39,438 nt of DNA from a virus: IMG/VR virus record IMGVR_UViG_3300038701_002267, positions 1-39,438 of that record. The stretch is one strand, 5' to 3'. The stretch's first letter is position 1. Each line of letters starts with the position of its first letter. The notes under the pieces were generated by a model, which was not told the DNA's origin, searched no databases, and saw nothing but the letters and a program-made list of their open reading frames with translations. Both the position numbers and the translations under genes were made by a program. Positions 33,038-39,269 of this stretch are shown here, piece by piece.

Positions 33038-33425
33038 ATATCAACTTCAATTCATTATCCCGGTAATAGTAATGATTGCTGCGATAATTGAAGCTTGGCG
33101 TGATGCAAAGCTAAACAATCCAGAGCATAACTTTAGCGCCCTTATTAGGGGTGCTTTTGTTATGGGTGTTTGTATTTGGTTGTTCTGGAAGACTTCATTG
33201 TTCTGGTATTGGTCAATCACATATTGGTTTGTTAATATGGGGTTCTTCTGGATTTTGTTTGATCTGGCTTACAACCGATTCAAAGGAAATGATTGGTTTT
33301 ATATTGGAGAAACGTCAAGTATAGATAAGTTAGCAAGAAAGTATATTGGTGCAGGAAATACGTATTTAGGAGTAAAGATTTTACTTACTATTCTTGCTGT
33401 GTGTGCTTATGTTTTATTTGATTAA
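33030..33425 (+). CDS. Multi-spanning membrane protein
   Basis: 131 residues with four hydrophobic segments: QLQFIIPVIVMIAAIIEAW, ALIRGAFVMGVCIWLFW, YWFVNMGFFWILFDLAY and YLGVKILLTILAVCAYVLF. Rich in Trp and Phe. It overlaps its neighbour by 8 nt. It could be a superinfection-immunity or membrane-modifying protein; no family recognised. Its stop TAA opens the TAAC of the first palindrome of the following cassette region. Confidence 0.65.
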   Translation: MTKYQLQFIIPVIVMIAAIIEAWRDAKLNNPEHNFSALIRGAFVMGVCIWLFWKTSLFWYWSITYWFVNMGFFWILFDLAYNRFKGNDWFYIGETSSIDKLARKYIGAGNTYLGVKILLTILAVCAYVLFD

Positions 33426-33452
33426 CGTATCGTGTATGAACTTTTAATTTAA
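33421..33452 (+). repeat. Left end of cassette-like unit (site B1)
   Basis: ATTAACG (33421-33427), GTGTAT (33432-33437) and TTAATTTAA (33444-33452) are repeated in inverted form beyond the next gene as TTAAATTAA (33612-33620), ATACAC (33628-33633) and CGTTAAT (33681-33687). Confidence 0.5.
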
Positions 33453-33458
33453 AACATT

Positions 33459-33620
33459 ATGAAAACAGAAAAGCAAATAAGAGATAAAATATCTGAAATG
33501 AAACAAGAGCTAAAGGTGTTTAAAGAAGAGCTTAGAAAAGACCCTACAAACAAAGATTTCAAAGAGGATGTGTATTACATAAAGCATAATATTAAACACC
33601 TTGAATGGGTTTTAAATTAA
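33459..33620 (+). CDS. 53-residue basic helical protein in cassette-like unit
   Basis: ATG 33459 to TAA 33618-33620, 53 residues, Lys/Glu-rich and helical (KQIRDKISEMKQELKVFKEELRK, then YYIKHNIKHLEWVLN). It is bracketed by inverted repeats on both sides with its stop inside the right arm. Probable coiled coil; function unknown. Confidence 0.65.
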   Translation: MKTEKQIRDKISEMKQELKVFKEELRKDPTNKDFKEDVYYIKHNIKHLEWVLN

Positions 33621-33687
33621 TTGTTTTATACACCTTGTTGTATGTCTTTTTTAATTGCATACAATGTTGAATGTATGAATCGTTAAT
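33611..33687 (+). repeat. attC-like imperfect palindrome (site B2)
   Basis: Perfect 7-bp stem TTGTATG (33638-33644)/CATACAA (33658-33664) inside weaker arms ATACAC (33628-33633)/ATGTAT (about 33671-33676). TGTATGAA recurs here as at the left end (33433), a direct repeat placed just before each of the two following genes. Confidence 0.55.
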
Positions 33688-33690
33688 ATT

Positions 33691-33993
33691 ATGGATGAAT
33701 TAAAGAAACACTTAGAGTCTGATATGTCGGACGAAGAAAAGAAAAAATTAAAAGAAGAATTGGAAGCACCTATAAATAGAGATAGTGACAACCAAAGCAC
33801 TAAATGGAATAATATTAATGATTCCATACATAGTGTTATGGCAAGTTTTGAGGTTGAATGCGAGAAAAGAATGGAGCAACTGAATTTAAAAGCATCAAGA
33901 CAATTCACAAATCCTAATCTACAACAATATACATCTGGACTTGCTGATGGCATACACGAAGCTCTGCAAACTCTTAAAAAGTATTTGCCATAA
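33691..33993 (+). CDS. Cassette-like acidic/helical hypothetical protein
   Basis: 100 residues. The N-terminal half is highly charged (KKHLESDMSDEEKKKLKEELEAP). The C-terminal part SRQFTNPNLQQYTSGLADGIHEALQTLKKYL reads as a helical pair. Its stop TAA forms the TAAC that opens the next palindrome. No family recognised. Confidence 0.65.
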   Translation: MDELKKHLESDMSDEEKKKLKEELEAPINRDSDNQSTKWNNINDSIHSVMASFEVECEKRMEQLNLKASRQFTNPNLQQYTSGLADGIHEALQTLKKYLP

Positions 33994-34057
33994 CTGAAAG
34001 AGTATATGCACCGTATGAGGAACGAATATGGGGTATATATGATGTTACCCACAGTAC
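33991..34057 (+). repeat. attC-like imperfect palindrome (site B3)
   Basis: TAAC (33991-33994) and GTTA (34044-34047) bound 57 bp. Inside, GTATATGCACC pairs with GGGGTATATAT (G-T wobbles and one mismatch). The right end TGTTACCCACAGTAC (34043-34057) is found inverted after the next gene at 34640-34654 (14 of 15), the strongest core/inverse-core pair of the set. Confidence 0.65.
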
Positions 34058-34085
34058 GGATTATTAAACTTAAAACATAAATAAA

Positions 34086-34640
34086 ATGAATACAACAGAA
34101 AAAGCATACAAAGAAATACTGAAAGCACTTAAAAAGTATAAAGCTGAAATAGTGTTTGATGTAAATAGTTTAGAAAGAGAAGCGAAACAACATTTATTTG
34201 GTGTAGAATTAGTGGAAAAATATGGTTTTAATTTAGACCCTAAAACCATACACAGTACAGACTGGCAAAAACTAAAAGAAAATGTATATATAGGTTTTTT
34301 TGATGGTGAACGTAGAAGTATATCTTGGTCTGACGATGGTAGACAGCCAAAAAACGAAACACTCCTTTACATAAGTTATCCAACTGGGGCTTATATTTTT
34401 GGTGGTGATTACCCTACTGAATTTTTTAAAAAGTTCTTTTTAGAGTTGAAAACATACAAGCCAAAATATATTGACTCAGCAAACAAAAGCCTTTACTTTT
34501 CTTTAGATAATGCTGGTAAAATTTATAATGCTTACGATTCCATTATAAAAAGGTATTACGAAGAAAACAAAGAGGATTTGAAGCAACGTAAGATAAAACA
34601 GATGAAATACGAATTATCTAAATTAGAATCACAGTCGTAG
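34086..34640 (+). CDS. Cassette-like hypothetical protein
   Basis: 184 residues, helical and basic at both ends with a beta-rich middle (ENVYIGFFDGERRSISWSDDGRQP, LLYISYPTGAYIFGGDYPTEFFKKFF). It lies between TGTTACCCACAGTAC and its inverse, with the TAG stop (34638-34640) touching the right arm. Unrecognised. Composition does not differ obviously from its neighbours. Confidence 0.7.
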   Translation: MNTTEKAYKEILKALKKYKAEIVFDVNSLEREAKQHLFGVELVEKYGFNLDPKTIHSTDWQKLKENVYIGFFDGERRSISWSDDGRQPKNETLLYISYPTGAYIFGGDYPTEFFKKFFLELKTYKPKYIDSANKSLYFSLDNAGKIYNAYDSIIKRYYEENKEDLKQRKIKQMKYELSKLESQS

Positions 34641-34697
34641 TATTGTGGGTAACACGTTTATATACGTGCGCTTTAGTGCTCGTTATATAAACTGTTA
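34640..34697 (+). repeat. attC-like imperfect palindrome (site B4)
   Basis: A 9-bp perfect stem GTTTATATA (34656-34664)/TATATAAAC (34684-34692), extended inward by CG/CG around a bulged T and outward by TAACA (34650-34654)/TGTTA (34693-34697). Bulged bases in an otherwise long stem and the AAC/GTT boundary resemble attC sites. The left arm (34640-34654) is the inverse of 34043-34057. Confidence 0.65.
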
Positions 34698-34720
34698 TGG
34701 AGCGTTTTAATGCTCCAACA
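34693..34720 (+). terminator. Stem-loop following the last cassette
   Basis: GGAGC (34699-34703) pairs with GCTCC (34712-34716), with TGTT/AACA outside and a 2-nt bulge, then a run of A. It is close to the stronger terminator at 34722 and may be a stabilising hairpin. Confidence 0.45.
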
Positions 34721-34721
34721 A

Positions 34722-34751
34722 AAAAGGGTCTTTCATTCGAGAGACCCTTTT
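34722..34751. terminator. Bidirectional terminator
   Basis: AAAAGGGTCT (34722-34731) pairs with AGACCCTTTT (34742-34751) around a 10-nt loop: A run before and T run after, so it works in both directions. It sits between the plus-strand cassette operon and the minus-strand gene and would end both transcripts. Confidence 0.85.
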
Positions 34752-34769
34752 CATAAACTAAACCATCAA

Positions 34770-35189
34770 CTAAACTATTACGCACCTAATTTGGCTTGTG
34801 GAAAGCCTTGAAAGAGTTAAAACCTTATGAAGGTGTAAGCTGTGTTCTTTAGTTCCTTTGTTGTTTTTTGAATAATTAAAGTTTACTATAAGATCAATTC
34901 CTTTTCCAACATCACAAACAAATCTTGGATTTGTGGTTTTAGTAGAAACAAGTTCATCTATATAGGTACTGTAATCAAAGGCTTCAAACTCTAATGATTT
35001 TCCAACGTCAACTTTAAGGCCAACAATGTTATTCATTTCTGAATTTTTGCCATTAACAACTGCACCGTCTTTAATCTCAGCGTGTTCATACTTTTTCAAG
35101 TATACATTTTCGGTGGTAACGCTGTAACCAACGGCCCCAAACAAGAACAAAAAGCTCAAGCTTAGAATCATGTATAACAACTTTTTCAT
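34770..35189 (-). CDS. Secreted protein, the only minus-strand gene
   Basis: 139 residues from ATG 35187-35189 on the minus strand. Signal peptide: KKLLYMILSLSFLFLFGAVGYS. The mature part is beta-rich (KVDVGKSLEFEAFDYSTYI, NPRFVCDVGKGIDLIVNFNYSK) and ends with Leu/Ser/Arg-rich LHKVLTLSRLSTSQIRCVIV. Longer starts upstream would overlap the divergent promoter. Transcription would begin in the 35190-35230 region; TATATTCG (minus strand, 35200-35193) is a possible -7 element 3 bases before the ATG. It could be an exported moron such as a superinfection-exclusion factor; this is guesswork from topology and orientation. Confidence 0.7.
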   Translation of the reverse strand: MKKLLYMILSLSFLFLFGAVGYSVTTENVYLKKYEHAEIKDGAVVNGKNSEMNNIVGLKVDVGKSLEFEAFDYSTYIDELVSTKTTNPRFVCDVGKGIDLIVNFNYSKNNKGTKEHSLHLHKVLTLSRLSTSQIRCVIV

Positions 35190-35224
35190 AAACGAATATA
35201 GTGAAAAAATATTAAACATAATAT

Positions 35225-35255
35225 TTGCACTCAAAGTGAAAAAATGTTAGTTTTG
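35225..35255 (+). promoter_or_regulatory. Promoter with embedded operator (copy 4)
   Basis: TTG (35225-35227), 20-bp spacer, TAGTTTTG (35248-35255), a perfect Bacteroidota -7 element. The spacer begins CACTCAAAGTGAA: the same CAC-N5-GTG dyad with different centre. AGTGAAAAAAT occurs at 35200-35210 and 35235-35245, a direct repeat 35 bp apart in the divergent region. It decides the downstream start: an ATG at 35244 lies inside the promoter, so translation begins at 35274. Confidence 0.75.
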
Positions 35256-35273
35256 TCTAAAATAAATAATAAC

Positions 35274-35741
35274 ATGAAAACACTAGAAAACATACCAAAA
35301 TCCGTTGAGGAGCGCATATTCTCCATGACGAAATTCAATTACGACATAGAAACGAAAGACAATGAAGACGGAACCGTCAATATTATTTTTGATAGTCTTG
35401 TTGATTCTGATAAGTTTGAAGATTTTCTTAAATTATTCGATGGGAATATAATGACCCACGATTTAAAAATCCAACAGCCTTGTTTTGACGATATATGGGG
35501 AGGAACTAAAACCTTTGAGCTTAGAAAGAACGATAGAGGCTTTCAGGTTGGGGATAATTTAAGACTTAGAGAATACGACCCAAAAACAAAAAAGTATTCT
35601 GGGAATCATATTGCAGCAGAGATCACTTACTTAATTGATGATTTTGAAGGACTCAAAGAAGGTTGGGTTATACTCGGTCTTTTTAGAAGGGTTATGGTTG
35701 CAGGACAAAGTAGTTATGCAAAGGAGGTGAAAGGTGAGTAG
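35274..35741 (+). CDS. DUF3850 (ASCH/PUA-like) protein
   Basis: 155 residues from ATG 35274 (AATAATAACATG context). Residues about 62-137 carry HDLKIQQPCFDDIWGGTKTFELRKNDRGFQVGDNLRLREYD...YSGNHIAAEITYLID...GLKEGWVILG, the full DUF3850 signature, an RNA-binding-type small fold of the ASCH/PUA group. The N-terminal 60 residues are an unassigned extension. DUF3850 proteins are common phage accessory proteins that may act on RNA or translation. Confidence 0.9.
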   Translation: MKTLENIPKSVEERIFSMTKFNYDIETKDNEDGTVNIIFDSLVDSDKFEDFLKLFDGNIMTHDLKIQQPCFDDIWGGTKTFELRKNDRGFQVGDNLRLREYDPKTKKYSGNHIAAEITYLIDDFEGLKEGWVILGLFRRVMVAGQSSYAKEVKGE

Positions 35742-36321
35742 TATCGGAAAAAGGACAGGTTTTGATTTTATAAATCACGATCATAGATTAGAAATCTATA
35801 AAAATAACGAAGGAAAAGAGATTAGGGTTGACCATTTTCAGGTTGGATCTAATAGTACGTTTTATATTCAATTCATAAACACGGATAGGGTTTTGACGGT
35901 AACTGGTGATTTTGGTAACTGGGTATTTTGTAGACCTTTCGTTCCTAGCTCTAAAGGATTTGTTTCAGAGGGTTATTGGATTGAAAAGTTAAAGCTAAAA
36001 AGTTGTCAATCATTTGATAGACTAGATAGTGATGGGATAAGAGAGGAACTAAATAGGTTGTACACCTCTGGACTTAAAGAATATGGTTTGTTCGGGGAGG
36101 AGTTAGAAGATTGCAGAGAATGGATATCAGAGCTTAAAGGGTATTGTGATAATCAAACAGAATATCTGTACCATGCTTTTTACGACCCATACAAACCCGA
36201 TGGATTAGATTTAGAGCTAATTCCTGAATATAAGCATAAGCCTAGGGGGCTAGACTTTGTTTTCGACTCTTTTGATATTATTTGTGAAAGAATGAAAAAG
36301 GGGGAAATTAAAGATGAGTAG
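35734..36321 (+). CDS. Hypothetical protein with consensus ribosome site
   Basis: 195 residues. A GTG start at 35734 is preceded by AAGGAGGTGA (35721-35730), a full match to the bacterial anti-Shine-Dalgarno sequence, rare among these A-rich starts. Beta-rich N-terminus and helical C-terminus (PRGLDFVFDSFDIICERMKK). No family recognised. It overlaps upstream by 8 nt and downstream by 8 nt. Confidence 0.65.
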   Translation: MSSIGKRTGFDFINHDHRLEIYKNNEGKEIRVDHFQVGSNSTFYIQFINTDRVLTVTGDFGNWVFCRPFVPSSKGFVSEGYWIEKLKLKSCQSFDRLDSDGIREELNRLYTSGLKEYGLFGEELEDCREWISELKGYCDNQTEYLYHAFYDPYKPDGLDLELIPEYKHKPRGLDFVFDSFDIICERMKKGEIKDE

Positions 36322-36802
36322 AGAAATACAAAACCCAGAAATGACTCGAAAGGAAGGCAAAGTCCATCCTAAAGAATGTCCTTGCTGCTCTGCTGAAGGT
36401 GTTGAAAACATAGTAGTAGTTCCAAGCGATCCCAAAAGTTGGCTTTGGCATTACGAGTGTAAAAACTGCGGATCAGAAATGAATTACATGCCTAGTGATA
36501 TGGGGCAATCAATTTCTGTGTTAACGGTAACTAAAGCTACAAGCAACTTAATTCATGTTATTCAGAAGGCAAAAACAGAGTATATAATTGAACACAAAGG
36601 ATTAAAAACCCCTTTTTATGCTATAATCAATAAGGGTCAGTTTGAAGACTTTATTGAGTTTTTCGGACTTGAACGCGGTAAGGAGAATAAGATTCTAGAT
36701 ATGATTATAATAGACACTCCTTTAATAGAAAATAATCGAGTTGTATTAGCGGAAAAAATTTATCCTTATGAGACTATTAATGACTATAAAAAGATAAAAT
36801 GA
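36314..36802 (+). CDS. Lar-like zinc-ribbon protein
   Basis: 162 residues. HPKECPCCSAEGVENIVVVPSDPKSWLWHYECKNCGSEM (about 19-55): a C-P-C-C knuckle and CKNC about 25 residues later, separated by a 'W.YeC' turn. This matches the restriction-alleviation (Lar-like) zinc ribbon of phages. The C-terminal 90 residues are a second, unrecognised domain. It may counter host defence, as Lar proteins are thought to do, but only the ribbon is seen. Confidence 0.6.
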   Translation: MSREIQNPEMTRKEGKVHPKECPCCSAEGVENIVVVPSDPKSWLWHYECKNCGSEMNYMPSDMGQSISVLTVTKATSNLIHVIQKAKTEYIIEHKGLKTPFYAIINKGQFEDFIEFFGLERGKENKILDMIIIDTPLIENNRVVLAEKIYPYETINDYKKIK

Positions 36803-36924
36803 GAAACTACAGATTAAAAAAGAAGTGGTTTATAGAGCACTGCTATAAAAGACATATTGACTTACATAGATTAATTGATAAAGATCTTGCTTTTAATGTT
36901 AACAAAGTACCAAAAAACGATTAG
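36799..36924 (+). CDS. 41-residue basic protein
   Basis: ATG 36799 overlaps the previous TGA (ATGA); the product is 41 residues, rich in Lys, Arg and His, ends at TAG 36922-36924. No motif. Counted as real for its overlap and because it fills the gap. Confidence 0.55.
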   Translation: MRNYRLKKKWFIEHCYKRHIDLHRLIDKDLAFNVNKVPKND

Positions 36925-36926
36925 TT

Positions 36927-37166
36927 ATGATTAACAGCGCTATTCAAACCATTGAGAATGCTATTCACGGGCTAAAAATAGAGATTAGAATTTGGAGCGA
37001 CCCAAGAAACTATCATGACAATATCCTTAAAGTCTGTAAGAAAGAATTAATTGAGCATGAAACTGCTCTTGAAATATTAAAAGAAGCACAAAAAACGAAT
37101 AGTCACAGAAACACACAAATTAATAATTGTAATGATGGGAGTATTAAAAGGAAGCCGTCTAATTAA
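36927..37166 (+). CDS. Hypothetical helical protein
   Basis: 79 residues, helical start (INSAIQTIENAIHGLKIEIRIW) and a polar, Asn-rich end. It overlaps the next gene by 35 nt in another frame. Unrecognised. Confidence 0.55.
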   Translation: MINSAIQTIENAIHGLKIEIRIWSDPRNYHDNILKVCKKELIEHETALEILKEAQKTNSHRNTQINNCNDGSIKRKPSN

Positions 37167-37470
37167 ATTTGAAAACGATCAATTAGATTACTGGAATGGA
37201 TATGAAGTTTGCAGAATGAATTTAGAGGCGTTCTTAGGGTTTAGATCAAAAGACTATGAACAAGACAGCATGATAGCAGAGAAGAATGGATACGTGTTTA
37301 CAATTAATCTATTCAAAGGCGGTGAAGTGTTGGTATACAAGTCAAAAAAAGAGGGTTATTACTTAAAAATTATTGCGTCTATTTACGATACAGAGAAGCC
37401 AAACCTTAATCAAGTTGTTCAGCACCTAAACTATTTAGGGTTTTTTAATGACGAATTAGATAAAGAATGA
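37132..37470 (+). CDS. Hypothetical protein
   Basis: 112 residues (ATG 37132, or 37135 by the adjacent Met). GYVFTINLFKGGEVLVYKSKKEGYYLKIIASIY is beta-rich. Its stop TGA overlaps the truncated gene at 37467 (ATGA). Unrecognised. Confidence 0.6.
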   Translation: MMGVLKGSRLIKFENDQLDYWNGYEVCRMNLEAFLGFRSKDYEQDSMIAEKNGYVFTINLFKGGEVLVYKSKKEGYYLKIIASIYDTEKPNLNQVVQHLNYLGFFNDELDKE

Positions 37471-37544
37471 AAAAGTGTTACATATCCGGAAAGATAACGG
37501 GACTTGAGTCATGTGTCTTAAATATCGTATATTTAACACTATAA
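37467..37544 (+). pseudogene. Truncated DUF4406-like gene
   Basis: MKKCYISGKITGLE at 37467 is the characteristic opening (YISGkITG) of DUF4406, a nucleoside-deoxyribosyltransferase-like family normally about 90-120 residues. Here the frame stops after 25 residues at TAA 37542-37544, followed by the terminase gene. Probably the stump of a gene cut off by rearrangement, whose remaining DNA now holds the terminase promoter. Alternatively a 25-residue peptide is still made; its start is ATGA-coupled. Confidence 0.6.
37504..37535 (+). promoter_or_regulatory. Promoter for terminase/head operon
   Basis: TTG (37504-37506), 21-bp spacer, TATATTTA (37528-37535), near the TAnnTTTG consensus, with the small terminase ATG at 37558. 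Lacks the CRC-N5-GTG dyad of the other promoters, as expected if it is a late promoter under different control. Confidence 0.5.
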
Positions 37545-37557
37545 CAACTTAGATATT

Positions 37558-38163
37558 ATGGCAGCTCCATCTGGAAACCAATATTGGAAACTAAGAGACA
37601 AACACGGTAGAGATAAGGTTTTTTCTTCTCCCGAGGAAATGGCTCATGCTTTCGAAGAATACATTGAATTCACAAAAAACAGAACCGACTTTAACAAAGT
37701 TAGAGTTAAGAAAAACGTGATTAAACCACAAAATGAAGATTGTGATTTGTTGAGTCAAGACGAAATTGAAGTAATTACAAAAACAGTAGGAGTAGAGGAG
37801 CATACGGTTGAGGAAAGCCCAGTTCCGCTATCAGTAGGAGGGTTTTGTCTTCATGTGGGAGCTAGTAGTGCCTTTCTTAAGAATTTCGTGCTTAGGATAA
37901 ACGACGAAAAAGAAGGATTAGACCCTAATGATGACAAGGAAAAGGTAGAAGAAATTGAAGATTTTCTTGCTGTCATTGAGGTAATTAAAGAGGTTTGTCT
38001 TTACGATCAGCTTAATGGAGCTATGACAGGGGCTTATAAAGAGAACATTGTAGCCAGAATTAACAATATAACAGACGGGCTTGACAATAACATTGTAACT
38101 AAAAACAAAAGAGTAAGAAGGTTCTTTGATCCTGAAGGTCAGGAGATGGGAGACTTTGAATAA
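37558..38163 (+). CDS. terS: Terminase small subunit (gp3-like packaging protein)
   Basis: 201 residues. 'SGNQYWKLRDKHGRDKVFSSPEEMAHAFEEYIEFTKN' matches the opening of the phage DNA-packaging protein gp3 family; the middle 'PLSVGGFCLHVGASSAFLKNF' is the HTH-like part, and a helical C-terminus (YDQLNGAMTGAYKENIVARINNITDGL) is the oligomerisation and TerL-binding part. It recognises the packaging site and recruits TerL. Three small genes lie between it and terL, slightly unusual. Confidence 0.85.
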   Translation: MAAPSGNQYWKLRDKHGRDKVFSSPEEMAHAFEEYIEFTKNRTDFNKVRVKKNVIKPQNEDCDLLSQDEIEVITKTVGVEEHTVEESPVPLSVGGFCLHVGASSAFLKNFVLRINDEKEGLDPNDDKEKVEEIEDFLAVIEVIKEVCLYDQLNGAMTGAYKENIVARINNITDGLDNNIVTKNKRVRRFFDPEGQEMGDFE

Positions 38164-38181
38164 TTTTAAACAAATAATAAC

Positions 38182-38631
38182 ATGGAAAATAAACTAGAAC
38201 TAAAACACTTAGCCCCTTACTTGCCTTATGGGTTAAGATTATTAGCGCACAATGAAGAACTCAAGCTTACAGGAATAACACCGCATTGTGGTGACATAAA
38301 ACTTTCTCTACTTACAATAAATAGTGGGATAGAGTATTGGTGCTATATTGAGTACGCAAAACCTACCCTAAGACCTTTGTCGGATTTGAATGAAGAAATA
38401 ACGCACAACGGGAAGACTTTTAAGCCTTATGTTGAGTTATTGAGAGCTTCTAATTTTGACGTTGATAACATGCACCAACAAGAGTTAAATAGGTTTAAAT
38501 GGAACACTCAAGACCATATAGAAATAAAGTCCTATTATGAAATGGAGCTTATATTTGAATGGCACTTCGACGTATTCGGCTTAATAAAGAAAGGACTTGC
38601 AATAGATGTTAAGGAGGTGAAAATATGGTAA
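38182..38631 (+). CDS. Bacteroidota phage conserved hypothetical protein
   Basis: 149 residues. 'LAPYLPYGLRLLAHNEELKLTG', 'PTLRPLSDLNEEI' and 'YYEMELIFEWHFDVFGLIKKGLAIDV' form a pattern I recognise from many Bacteroidota phages, function unassigned. AATAATAACATG start. It overlaps the next gene by 7 nt. Confidence 0.75.
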   Translation: MENKLELKHLAPYLPYGLRLLAHNEELKLTGITPHCGDIKLSLLTINSGIEYWCYIEYAKPTLRPLSDLNEEITHNGKTFKPYVELLRASNFDVDNMHQQELNRFKWNTQDHIEIKSYYEMELIFEWHFDVFGLIKKGLAIDVKEVKIW

Positions 38632-38897
38632 AGTTTTTTAAATGGTATTTTAGACCTAACTGGTGGCATATATTGTGTTTGACATTAGTATATGTTTGGC
38701 TTTGCGTTTCTATTAGAGGTCTTAAATCTGAACATGATGAGGATGTTATATACATGTATGACTACCAAAAATTAATATCTAATCTAGTTGTGAAGAACGA
38801 TTCATTGATTGGTGTGTTAGCTAAAAACAAATTAGCATCTGATTCGGTTATATTATCTAATAGAGAAAGGATAAAAAAAATTGAAAAGAATGACTAA
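38625..38897 (+). CDS. Single-pass membrane protein
   Basis: 90 residues. Hydrophobic N-terminal helix (WHILCLTLVYVWLCVSI) and a charged, partly coiled C-terminal part. Ribosome site AAGGAGGTGA (38612-38621 region), as at 35734. Layout is like an inner-membrane spanin but its place next to terminase makes that doubtful. Confidence 0.65.
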   Translation: MVKFFKWYFRPNWWHILCLTLVYVWLCVSIRGLKSEHDEDVIYMYDYQKLISNLVVKNDSLIGVLAKNKLASDSVILSNRERIKKIEKND

Positions 38898-39267
38898 ACA
38901 AGAAAAAGAAAGGTTTTTTGCTCTTTATTGGGGGCAAGAAGTGTTTTGTCTTGATAAAGATCATCAATCAGGAGACATTAAACATTATATTAATGACGAT
39001 TGGTCAGAGTCTTATCTAGAACTTTATTCTTTAGAAGATATTACTGAGGAAGATTGGAATTGGATAGATACGTATTCTGGTGATGTGTTTTCTGATAAGG
39101 ATTTTATATTGGAAAGGTTTGAAAATGGATATAGTTTAAACAATGTTTCAAGCGGCTCAACATTGATAATTTCGGACTATCTTAGATCAAAAGGTTACGC
39201 ATTACCTTGGATGGGATTGTCAGTAGAAGATATGGTTGAAGTAGGGTGGATTAAACTTAAGGGATAA
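38890..39267 (+). CDS. Bacteroidota phage conserved hypothetical protein
   Basis: 125 residues from ATG 38890 (a TTG at 38881 would add 3). The pattern 'ERFFALYWGQEV', 'LIISDYLRSKGYALPWMGLSVEDMVEVGWIKL' is familiar from Bacteroidota phages, no function known. It ends 2 bases before the TTG start of terL. Confidence 0.75.
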   Translation: MTKQEKERFFALYWGQEVFCLDKDHQSGDIKHYINDDWSESYLELYSLEDITEEDWNWIDTYSGDVFSDKDFILERFENGYSLNNVSSGSTLIISDYLRSKGYALPWMGLSVEDMVEVGWIKLKG

Positions 39268-39269
39268 AT

